Virus record (IMG/VR): IMGVR_UViG_3300027861_000097
Span: 1 to 35,459 of that record
DNA from: a virus
DNA: 35,459 nucleotides
Direction: 5' to 3' (one strand)
Part shown: positions 7,314-14,031 of the stretch, piece by piece
How positions within the stretch are numbered: position 1 is the stretch's first letter
Layout: each line of letters starts with the position of its first letter
Notes under the pieces: model-generated
The model's database searches: none
What the model was told of the DNA's origin: nothing
The model's input: the letters and a program-made list of their open reading frames with translations, nothing else
Program-made: the position numbers and the translations under genes

Positions 7314-7751
7314 TTAGTTTTTAGTTTTGAAGAATTTAAAGTCCCTATCCCTCTCAAAAAACTCAGTTATTAATCTCTCAGATATACACTTAACCTCTTC
7401 TAATAAGTTTTTAGAGGTTAATGGTAGTAGTGGTTCCTTTTTAAATAAAGTTAACTCTACCGACATATAACTCCTTTTATCTTTCCTTATTCCAGAAGAA
7501 GCCATGTTGAAATCCACTATACTTCTTTTTTTATAAAAAAAATCTTCTTTAACCACATCATATAATTGTTTTTTAATACCTTTAGCTTTTTGTTTTAATA
7601 TTGATTCATAACTAGATTCTACATATTCTATGGGTTTACCCCACGCAGAAATTTGAATGTATATTGATTTTGGGTTTTTATTATCAACTGTACCCGAAAC
7701 AACATTATACTCAAATGGTAGGTCTAGTTTCACTTCTTTCCCTCTTCCCAT
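7314..7751 (-). CDS. Unknown protein between portal and protease (145 aa)
   Basis: A 145-residue protein starting MGRGKEVKLDLPFEYNVVSG. It has an N-terminal beta-type half (SIYIQISAWGKPI) and a basic, helical C-terminal half ending in a Phe/Lys-rich tail. There is no membrane segment or enzymatic motif. A SGIRKDKRSYMSVELTLF stretch near residues 87-104 looks like a conserved core. It is flanked by two terminators, so it forms its own transcription unit, but no copy of the late element is visible upstream. Its place among head genes suggests a head-assembly role. No family was recognised. Confidence 0.75.
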   Translation of the reverse strand: MGRGKEVKLDLPFEYNVVSGTVDNKNPKSIYIQISAWGKPIEYVESSYESILKQKAKGIKKQLYDVVKEDFFYKKRSIVDFNMASSGIRKDKRSYMSVELTLFKKEPLLPLTSKNLLEEVKCISERLITEFFERDRDFKFFKTKN

Positions 7752-7814
7752 GATTGTTTTTTTTTAACTACATTGTTATTTTTTAGATAATTATACGTAT
7801 TTTATTGCATAAAA

Positions 7815-7846
7815 AAAAGCCCCCCTAATTTTAGGGAGACTTTTTA
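7815..7846 (-). terminator. Terminator whose stem is complete only on the minus strand
   Basis: A 15-pair stem with a short loop follows the 97-aa membrane protein gene. Two pairs are C-A mismatches if read on the plus strand but become U-G wobbles in the minus-strand RNA, which shows the active direction. Confidence 0.88.
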
Positions 7847-7859
7847 TATTTTTTTCCCT

Positions 7860-8153
7860 TTAATCCTTACTTACAGACTTAGAAGAACCAACTACTTTAA
7901 CCACATCTAAGAACTTACCACCGAAGACGTAACCACCGAAGAGAACCATAGCATATTCTAATGCTTCAGTAATTAATCTAAACTTCTCTACATCTAAATC
8001 ACTATCCTTATGCATACCCGCAACTAACAATATACCTAATGTAATGTAATAAGCTATTACGGACCAAAACAAATAAACCCTACCTTGTGAGAATTTATTA
8101 TTCTCTGTTAACATGTCTTTAAAAATTTTCATAATTTTGTTTATTAATATCAT
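7860..8153 (-). CDS. Small two-helix membrane protein, possible holin
   Basis: A 97-residue protein with two predicted transmembrane segments: VYLFWSVIAYYITLGILLVA (about 27-46) and YAMVLFGGYVFGGKFLDVV (about 67-85). They are separated by a charged loop, and the C-terminal tail is short and basic. Size and topology suit a class II holin or another small phage membrane protein. An alternative start at 8132 (MKIFKDMLTENN) would remove seven residues. It lies 22 bases after the membrane-anchored GAF protein gene and ends in a terminator, so the two probably form a functional pair at the host membrane. No endolysin lies nearby, so the holin label is only a suggestion. Confidence 0.75.
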   Translation of the reverse strand: MILINKIMKIFKDMLTENNKFSQGRVYLFWSVIAYYITLGILLVAGMHKDSDLDVEKFRLITEALEYAMVLFGGYVFGGKFLDVVKVVGSSKSVSKD

Positions 8154-8175
8154 AATTAAAACTTTTAAATTGTTA

Positions 8176-8784
8176 TTATATTTTAAGGTGATTCATTAAT
8201 ACCCCACCTAAAGTAGATGCTTGTACCATTATATTATTTACAACATCATCATCTAGTGTAACTTTCTTTTTTGTATAATCGATACCTAAGACACCAATAA
8301 ACTTATCATCTATTGTTTTTATTGCAAACAAGTAACCAGATTTACAACCAGTATCTTCAGCAACATATTTTAACCCATAAGTTAAAGCCTCAACGTCTTT
8401 ATAATCTGGTATTTCAATGGTTTCACTCTTAACCAAACGATTCATGGATTTAGAAAATAAGTTAACTGGTATGTTTTGAAAATTTTGTTGAATCGATGAT
8501 ACACCAGTATTTACACTTTCGTACATTACAGAAAATTTAGCGATTGATTTACCAGTTGGGTAAAAATGTCCGCCATTATGGAATTGAGTTACCCAAATTC
8601 TGTCAGCTTTAACACCCTCCCTTATCTCCTCGATCTTATGTTGTACTAATTCACTGACCATTAAGGCTTCAGTAACCATGTCTGGTTTATTTCTTTTTTC
8701 TATTTTACTTTTTAATAGGAGTAATATTACTGGTCCCATTACACCAGTAATAAAAGCGATTATTACACTAGATAAGTCTTCCAT
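8176..8784 (-). CDS. Membrane-anchored GAF-like domain protein
   Basis: A 202-residue protein with one N-terminal transmembrane helix (VIIAFITGVMGPVILLLL, about 7-24), a basic stop-transfer (KSKIEKR), a helical linker, and then a GAF-like sensory fold. The fold has DRIWVTQFHNGGHFYPTGK (about 61-79), KFSVMYE, and a C-terminal half with SGYLFAIK, FIGVLGIDY and a final amphipathic helix. GAF domains bind small ligands such as nucleotides. Similar TM-GAF proteins occur in other large phages with no known role. Its neighbour is a two-helix membrane protein, so a membrane sensor that gates lysis, or a superinfection-related function, can be proposed but not shown. Confidence 0.75.
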   Translation of the reverse strand: MEDLSSVIIAFITGVMGPVILLLLKSKIEKRNKPDMVTEALMVSELVQHKIEEIREGVKADRIWVTQFHNGGHFYPTGKSIAKFSVMYESVNTGVSSIQQNFQNIPVNLFSKSMNRLVKSETIEIPDYKDVEALTYGLKYVAEDTGCKSGYLFAIKTIDDKFIGVLGIDYTKKKVTLDDDVVNNIMVQASTLGGVLMNHLKI

Positions 8785-8807
8785 TTTTCTTTAGGTTATT
8801 TAAATAA

Positions 8808-9605
8808 TTATTCATCTTTTAGATTATTTTTTAAATCGTACAACTTCAATATATTATTATTTAAATCCCCCTCATTTTCTAACATGGAGTAAACTGTGTC
8901 TTTAGTTTCAAGTAACTTTTCTTTAATATCGATGTTGTTTTTGTGAGAATCTATTTTGGTATTTAGAATAGATATAGTCTCTTTTACTAAACTACTCACA
9001 ATCTTTTTACCATCTTCTTTATTATCCTCACGTAAAACTTTTAAGATATTCTTCTCTTCTTCTGTTAGATTAGAATATTTCTCATTAAATTTATTTGTAA
9101 CTATCTCTAAAAACTTTTGGGTATTCACACCCTCTTTCACATATTCATTATTATTATTCACTATTTCCTCAGATTCCTTATCCATCATCAACCAGTTGAT
9201 TAATTCAGACTTACTCTCCTCTATTCTATTCAATGTCGAAGCGTTTTTTTCTGTGGATAAAACTACGTCCAAATTTTTGTGTATTTCTTTTTGATTTAGA
9301 TTGGACAAATCTACACCATGGTCCTTCAATATAGACACTAACTTCTTATTCTCCAAAACCAATGGATTATTGTTAAACTCACTAAACAATGATAAAGATT
9401 CTTTTAAATAATCATTAGCCCTTATTTCACTCTTTATCGTATTGTTCTCTATGTTTTTATAAACAATAAAAGCAGTTTTTAATGTTTCACTTTCACTTAT
9501 TGTTTTTATAAATTTTTTGAATAAGATCTTCCCATCTTCACTTTTACTTGAGTAAGACTCAATTAACTTCTCCGTAAATAAATCTTTTAACGTACCAAAA
9601 TCCAT
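8808..9605 (-). CDS. Helical protein downstream of portal, possible prohead core component
   Basis: A 265-residue, Lys/Glu/Asn-rich, wholly helical protein. It begins MDFGTLKDLFTE|KLIESYSS, which contains overlapping (L/I)xE-type sites near the N-terminus. It has no cysteine, membrane segment or enzymatic motif. It lies 30 bases after the portal gene with its own late element in the gap. T4 places the small prohead core genes 67 and 68 here, which suggests a core or scaffold role by position. Sequence similarity to gp67/68 cannot be seen by eye. Confidence 0.78.
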   Translation of the reverse strand: MDFGTLKDLFTEKLIESYSSKSEDGKILFKKFIKTISESETLKTAFIVYKNIENNTIKSEIRANDYLKESLSLFSEFNNNPLVLENKKLVSILKDHGVDLSNLNQKEIHKNLDVVLSTEKNASTLNRIEESKSELINWLMMDKESEEIVNNNNEYVKEGVNTQKFLEIVTNKFNEKYSNLTEEEKNILKVLREDNKEDGKKIVSSLVKETISILNTKIDSHKNNIDIKEKLLETKDTVYSMLENEGDLNNNILKLYDLKNNLKDE

Positions 9606-9621
9606 ACTAATCGTTTATTAT

Positions 9622-9630
9622 ATAAATATG
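9622..9630 (-). promoter_or_regulatory. Putative phage late promoter element
   Basis: Coding-strand CATATTTAT, 16 bases before the ATG at 9605, in the short gap after the portal gene. Confidence 0.6.
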
Positions 9631-9635
9631 TAGAA

Positions 9636-11528
9636 TTAGGTTAATATATCTTTTTCATCGAAATTTTCTTCATTTAATAACACATCTATACCAGATGTCA
9701 TCATTATAATGTCCTCGTTTTTCTTTTTACCCTCTAATAAAAGTTTATCTATAACATTTTCATCACCCTTAAAACCTTCACCGAAGTCACCACTAGTATC
9801 ATCTCCACCGAAACCTCCTGTGTCACCACCGAAACCTCCTGTGTCACCACCGAAACCTCCTGTGTCACCACCGAAACCTCCTGTGTCACCACTAGTATCA
9901 TCTCCACCGAAACCTCCTGTATCTTCAGAATCGTTAGTATCATCACCCATTTTCTGACTCATTATATCCCCATATAATTTATCTACCTTGTCGAAGTAAC
10001 CAGTTTTAGTTATAACTTCGGAAGTTTTTTCTAACTCAGCAGACGCTGCTTTCTCTAGTCTTTGTTGTTCTAAGTCTAATTTAATCTCATCTTCAGACCA
10101 ATTAAATATGTTCTTCTTAGCCCATGTATGTGAGGTTGGTGCTATCCCATCAGTTGCCGCAACTAAATCCTTATAAAGTAATACCTTTTCTTTCCACTGT
10201 TCAACCTTCAACATCTCACCTTGAGTTGATGGGTTGTTGAGGGATAATTTAAAATTACTAAGTTCTTCATGAAAACCTAACATATATAAGTGTACAATAG
10301 CTATTTTATTTAATTCTTGTATCATAGCTTGTTGTATTCTATTGATAGTCCTAGCAAACCTAATATCCATCAACGCTAAATTCTTACCTTCTCCAGTGGG
10401 TTCCTCAAAACCTAGAAAAGTTTTAGGTACTCTAAGTGCTGTAACCATTTTTCTTTGAATAAATTGTATATCAGCTATTTGATCCAAATTAGTAGCCCCA
10501 GGTAAAGTTTCTATTGGACTTGGTGAGTTAGGGTCTCTGACTGGAACAAAGTAATCTTGGTCTACAGCCAAGGTGTTATATCTAACATCTAACTGACCAG
10601 TGTTGTTATCAGCTGTTTGTGTCCTTTTAAATTTATTAGCCACTTTCTGTACATAAGATTCTACATCCTCATCATCTATGTTACCAACATAAACCTTAAA
10701 AACCCTCCTTTCTGGTGCTCTCGTCACACGATACACCAACATAGCATCCTCAGCTAAAAGTAACTGTCTCCAAGTTCTTCTAACTTTATCTAATACAGAA
10801 GTACCATATGGTAATTTTCTATCATCACCTAATAATCTAAAGTGAGCTACTTCCCACGCATTAAAACTAAGGTTTTTAGATTTCCACTCAAATTTAACTT
10901 CTTTTTTTGAATCTTCGTTGGTTGTGGAGTTTGTTTCATTATAATCAAAGTTATTGGAATCACTCCTACTTATCTCTATGTTGGTTAGTTGTGTTGCTCC
11001 TATAACACCATATTTATAATTTAATTTTAAGTGTACAAAGTTGTCACCATATTTACAGGTGTTCCTAGTCCACATAGGTAGATTAGAATGGATATCTAAA
11101 ACATTAAAGAACAAATCCTCTAAAACTTTTTTAATTCTAGAAGAATCTGAATAAATAGACATTATTTGTCCTTGTTCATTTAAAGTACAACTTTCTTCCG
11201 CCATAGTTTCAAGAGCTACAGCTATTTCTGGTGTAAACTCCATAGCTTCATAATCCATATAAGAAGCTAACCTAGTAGTTTCATAGTAAGTAGCCTTTTG
11301 ATACATGTCATTCTCAATTTTCTGCCATTGAGAATCTAAGTATTTCTGTTGTTGTAACTGTAATTTTGTTTTTTCAAAGTCCTCCTTAGACTTACTAACG
11401 ATTAGGTCCTTGTCACCCAAACTATATTTTGGATTTAAGTTTGTATCACTCCTCATCGTTCCACCACCTTGTCCGAAAACGGTGAATAACTTTTGGTATA
11501 TTGTTAGATTATCTTTCTTATCTGCCAT
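9636..11528 (-). CDS. gp20: Portal protein, T4 gp20-like, with repetitive C-terminal tail
   Basis: A 630-residue portal vertex protein (T4 gp20 is 524). Family landmarks are EFTPEIAVALETMAEE near residue 97, AWEVAHFRL...LPYGTSVLDKVRRTWRQLLLAEDAMLVYRVTRAPERRVFKVYVG in broken blocks around 220-280, and a later clip/stem region with GEGKNLALMDIRFARTINRI. Twelve copies form the DNA-packaging and tail-attachment ring. The C-terminal extension is unusual: residues about 535-581 contain tandem GGFGGDT units separated by DDTSGD, followed by an acidic segment. The late element at 11562-11570 lies 33 bases upstream. The order terminase, 82-aa protein, portal lacks the tail sheath and tube genes found between 17 and 20 in T4. 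Confidence 0.93.
   Translation of the reverse strand: MADKKDNLTIYQKLFTVFGQGGGTMRSDTNLNPKYSLGDKDLIVSKSKEDFEKTKLQLQQQKYLDSQWQKIENDMYQKATYYETTRLASYMDYEAMEFTPEIAVALETMAEESCTLNEQGQIMSIYSDSSRIKKVLEDLFFNVLDIHSNLPMWTRNTCKYGDNFVHLKLNYKYGVIGATQLTNIEISRSDSNNFDYNETNSTTNEDSKKEVKFEWKSKNLSFNAWEVAHFRLLGDDRKLPYGTSVLDKVRRTWRQLLLAEDAMLVYRVTRAPERRVFKVYVGNIDDEDVESYVQKVANKFKRTQTADNNTGQLDVRYNTLAVDQDYFVPVRDPNSPSPIETLPGATNLDQIADIQFIQRKMVTALRVPKTFLGFEEPTGEGKNLALMDIRFARTINRIQQAMIQELNKIAIVHLYMLGFHEELSNFKLSLNNPSTQGEMLKVEQWKEKVLLYKDLVAATDGIAPTSHTWAKKNIFNWSEDEIKLDLEQQRLEKAASAELEKTSEVITKTGYFDKVDKLYGDIMSQKMGDDTNDSEDTGGFGGDDTSGDTGGFGGDTGGFGGDTGGFGGDTGGFGGDDTSGDFGEGFKGDENVIDKLLLEGKKKNEDIIMMTSGIDVLLNEENFDEKDILT
9787..9921. repeat. 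Tandem 21-bp coding repeats in portal gene
   Basis: Four adjacent 21-bp units begin at 9805, 9826, 9847 and 9868, and a fifth follows at 9904 after a 15-bp spacer. A CACTAGTATCATCTCCACC block flanks both ends. They encode GGFGGDT heptads. The near-identity at DNA level suggests recent expansion and possible length variation. Confidence 0.9.
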
Positions 11529-11561
11529 TATAATGGTATTTTAACATTTTATTTATCACAT

Positions 11562-11570
11562 ATAAATATG
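11562..11570 (-). promoter_or_regulatory. Putative phage late promoter element (portal)
   Basis: Coding-strand CATATTTAT, 33 bases before the portal ATG, in the gap after the 82-aa gene. Confidence 0.6.
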
Positions 11571-11613
11571 CCATTCAAATATAAACACATCTTAAAATAA
11601 TGTGAATAGTACT

Positions 11614-11862
11614 CTAATCGACATAATCACAATCAACATAAGCCAATCTATTACCATTGGATGTGTCTATCTCAAAAACATAACTAACAATATTATCATA
11701 TGGGCCATAACAATTACTAAACTCAGATTTTTTAGTACTATTATTACCATTAGTTGGGTTTTCTCTCGGTGGAACTTTCCAAGTGTACCTTATCGTTCCA
11801 GCACCAGGTCTGTTATTGGGTCTACCCTGAAATGGGTTATTAGAGGAATACTGTCTACTCAT
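11614..11862 (-). CDS. Small unknown protein between terminase and portal (82 aa)
   Basis: An 82-residue protein starting MSRQYSSNNPFQGRPNNRPG, with an Asn/Pro/Arg-rich, probably disordered N-terminus and a beta-type C-terminal half (SYVFEIDTSNGNRLAYVD). Its ATG overlaps the terminase stop by four bases (ATGA), which indicates translational coupling. Position suggests a packaging or portal accessory. No family was recognised. The plus-strand frame over the same interval is a shadow. Confidence 0.75.
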   Translation of the reverse strand: MSRQYSSNNPFQGRPNNRPGAGTIRYTWKVPPRENPTNGNNSTKKSEFSNCYGPYDNIVSYVFEIDTSNGNRLAYVDCDYVD

Positions 11863-13733
11863 TTTCTATTTTTTTTAAATCCTGCCATACCATTAAATAA
11901 CCACATATGTTCTTGTGTTTCTTTTATGGTTTGTTTATCTTTTTTTCTACCCTTATTATCGGTATAAAAACCAGTATTAATAACATCACTTAAACTACTC
12001 TCATCCTCAACATTGGTTACTTCCACAGACCAACTATTAATCATAGCTTTAGCTTGACCCTTAGATTTTTCCAAATCTTTAAAAGATGTGGCCGCAACAA
12101 AACAACACATAGCTATTGACATTAATAAATCGTCATGATAACCTTTCATATGGTCAGCTCTACCACCAATAAAAACAAATGTTTCTATTTCCATTAAAGC
12201 TCTTTTAGAACGAATCTTAAATGAATCCATCCTAATAGCTTCTTCTAACTTAGATACAATAGTGTTTCTATTTTTTTGAAAATTTAAACCAGGTAATTTA
12301 CCCCTATCCATGTGTTTTTGTAGAGCCTTATTGTTTTCAACAGAGTCTATACCAACTGTGATATCATAGTAGAGATTTTTCTTTGGGTAACCCAATTCTA
12401 TTAATTTTAAAACAACAGAAGCTCCCCAACCACCAGTAATGTCTACCACAATAAATGCGTTATATGATTCACCATAGTATTTACATATCTCACCTAAAAC
12501 ATCTGGAGCTACCTTACCATGATACTCAGCGACTTGGTTACCAGTGGTAAAATCCCAAATCACAAGACCAGCAAAATCGTCAGACGAACCAGAGGAAGGG
12601 TCAGCAGATAATATGTATTGGTGACCTTCTATAGGGTCTTCCCAAATCCACATATTACCATCAATCCATTCTTTCCTAATAGGATCTTTAACATTATCAC
12701 GTTCTTGTCTATTTTTGTATTTATCATCTATTACATTATCACCAGAACCTACAAAAGAACATAGTAATTCTTGAGCAATAGACCTAGTATTATGATTAAG
12801 TTGTGCACACATACCGTCAAACCAACCAGAAGTTGGTTGGTACCCCTTCTCAATCATATCAGGCCATGTTTCTTCAGGTACAGTAGATTTTTCTCCTGTG
12901 TAATGGTTAATATCACCACTAGCTGGGTCAAAAATAGATTCTATTACATCACCTGTTTTCTCATCAAATAAATTCCATGTCATCCCATGTGGGAATTGTT
13001 CGTTTTTATTTCTACCATTGTATCTAGGGTCTTCATACCATTTCATTGAAACAATATTAAAATTATTGAAACCTCTTTCAGCGTTAATATAAGCTTTATG
13101 GTACAATGGATCATGCCCATTAGGTGTTGAAATAAGTATTGACCTACCACCTGTTGATAACGAAGGTTGAGCAGCTGTATAGAATTCTTCACCCTTATTA
13201 CCTTCAATAAAGGCTGCTTCATCTACAACAATACAAGAAGGTGTATACCCTCTAAGAGCATCTTTTGAAGATGCTACCGCCTTCACCTCTGAACCATTCC
13301 ACAACTTATAGTGTGAACTAGAATTTTTCTCTGGGTCAAACCAAGTCTCAGAACCAGCAGGTCTATAAACGTCCATCCAACTAGGTAATTGGGTGGTGAA
13401 GTCTCTAATTTTTTTTAAAAACTCCTTAGCCGTCTCTTGTTTATTAGCTGCAACTAATATTTTTTCTGTACTTTTACTAGAAGCCAAAGCAGTTAGTATA
13501 GCTAAATAAGCTGCCGTTGTTGTGGATATACCAGCCTGCCTAGGTTTCATTACTATATTGTGATCATTAATACGGTAAGCATCTACCAATTCCTTTTGTC
13601 TTGGGAATAATTTGAATGGTACAAAACCCCCTTGCGTTCTATCTTCTGTTTCTAAGTAAGATTCTATAGCGTAAATAGGGTCTTTAAGAGATTTACCAAT
13701 CTCATATAACATTTGTGTTTTTGTTAAACTCAT
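11859..13733 (-). CDS. gp17: Terminase large subunit, T4 gp17-like
   Basis: A 624-residue DNA-packaging motor with ATPase and nuclease domains. The Walker A-type loop is MKPRQAGISTTT (Arg65-Thr71 region), Walker B is SCIVVDEAAF (Asp170, Glu171), and a coupling motif ILISTPNG follows. The nuclease acidic triad is Asp378 (SADPSSG), Asp431 (VVDITGG) and Asp534 (HDDLLMS), equivalent to the RNase H-like site of T4 gp17. I chose ATG 13733 (MSLTKTQMLYEIG). The longer frame from 13748 would begin inside the late element at 13738-13746 and lacks a better start. No separate small subunit gene was recognised upstream. The four-base ATGA overlap couples it to the next gene. Confidence 0.96.
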   Translation of the reverse strand: MSLTKTQMLYEIGKSLKDPIYAIESYLETEDRTQGGFVPFKLFPRQKELVDAYRINDHNIVMKPRQAGISTTTAAYLAILTALASSKSTEKILVAANKQETAKEFLKKIRDFTTQLPSWMDVYRPAGSETWFDPEKNSSSHYKLWNGSEVKAVASSKDALRGYTPSCIVVDEAAFIEGNKGEEFYTAAQPSLSTGGRSILISTPNGHDPLYHKAYINAERGFNNFNIVSMKWYEDPRYNGRNKNEQFPHGMTWNLFDEKTGDVIESIFDPASGDINHYTGEKSTVPEETWPDMIEKGYQPTSGWFDGMCAQLNHNTRSIAQELLCSFVGSGDNVIDDKYKNRQERDNVKDPIRKEWIDGNMWIWEDPIEGHQYILSADPSSGSSDDFAGLVIWDFTTGNQVAEYHGKVAPDVLGEICKYYGESYNAFIVVDITGGWGASVVLKLIELGYPKKNLYYDITVGIDSVENNKALQKHMDRGKLPGLNFQKNRNTIVSKLEEAIRMDSFKIRSKRALMEIETFVFIGGRADHMKGYHDDLLMSIAMCCFVAATSFKDLEKSKGQAKAMINSWSVEVTNVEDESSLSDVINTGFYTDNKGRKKDKQTIKETQEHMWLFNGMAGFKKNRK

Positions 13734-13737
13734 AACT

Positions 13738-13746
13738 ATAAATATC
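13738..13746 (-). promoter_or_regulatory. Putative phage late promoter element (terminase)
   Basis: Coding-strand GATATTTAT; the AT-core ends four bases before the terminase ATG at 13733. That leaves almost no leader, so the transcript may be leaderless. Confidence 0.55.
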
Positions 13747-13939
13747 AATCAAACCCAAATGGCCAATTATTCATAATCATTTCGTGATATTCATTTTTGG
13801 GGGAATACGGTTCTTTATTGATGAAGTATTGATTCACACCGTCTTTCGATTTAATCTCAAAAAGTATAATATCCTCGTCAACAGATAAGACATATTTTTT
13901 TTCATTGGTTTGAGATAGTATGTATATATTTTTCTCCAT
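13745..13939 (-). CDS. Small unknown protein upstream of terminase (64 aa)
   Basis: A protein of about 64 residues starting MEKNIYILSQTNEKKYVLSV, with compact alternating beta-type sequence and a C-terminal helix ending NNWPFGFD. Start codons at 13945 and 13939 are in frame. I prefer 13939 because the ATG at 13945 overlaps the late element, whereas 13939 keeps the same four-base gap seen at the terminase and nucleotidyltransferase genes. It lies directly before the terminase, where a small terminase subunit would be expected, but at 64 residues it is too short for a typical T4 gp16 and shows no helix-turn-helix. Confidence 0.65.
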   Translation of the reverse strand: MEKNIYILSQTNEKKYVLSVDEDIILFEIKSKDGVNQYFINKEPYSPKNEYHEMIMNNWPFGFD

Positions 13940-13943
13940 ACTC

Positions 13944-13951
13944 ATAAATAT
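13944..13951 (-). promoter_or_regulatory. Putative phage late promoter element
   Basis: Coding-strand core ATATTTAT ends four bases before the preferred ATG at 13939. The preceding base is T rather than G/C, so this is a slightly weaker copy. Confidence 0.5.
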
Positions 13952-13966
13952 ATTAATACAAACAAA

Positions 13967-13999
13967 AAACCCACCATAGTAGCGAACTTTAGTGGGTTT
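13967..13999 (-). terminator. Terminator after the 700-aa gene
   Basis: AAACCCAC and GTGGGTTT form an eight-bp stem, followed on the minus strand by a T-run. It lies about 30 bases after the stop at 14032. Confidence 0.8.
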
Positions 14000-14001
14000 C
14001 G

Positions 14002-14015
14002 TAGTCCGTAGACTA
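14002..14015 (-). other. UACG-tetraloop hairpin before terminator
   Basis: The minus strand reads TAGTC-TACG-GACTA, a stem closed by C(UACG)G, the stable UNCG tetraloop class. It sits between the stop codon and the terminator and may protect the 3' end or assist termination. Confidence 0.6.
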
Positions 14016-14031
14016 TAACAGTCCTAATCTG

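Noticed and set aside
9709-9957. Plus-strand PPKPPVS repeat protein opposite the portal repeats
   Set aside because: It is the antisense reading of the GGFGGDT repeats; the portal frame extends far beyond it and carries recognisable motifs.
11614-11967. Plus-strand 121-residue frame with hydrophobic segments
   Set aside because: It lies opposite the coupled 82-aa gene and the terminase 3' end, with no promoter; its hydrophobicity is a by-product of A/T-rich antisense codons.
13952-14031. Possible tRNA in the structured gap after the 700-aa gene
   Set aside because: The gap contains two hairpins, but there is no cloverleaf, no TTCRA loop and no CCA-compatible acceptor stem. A terminator plus a UACG hairpin explains it.
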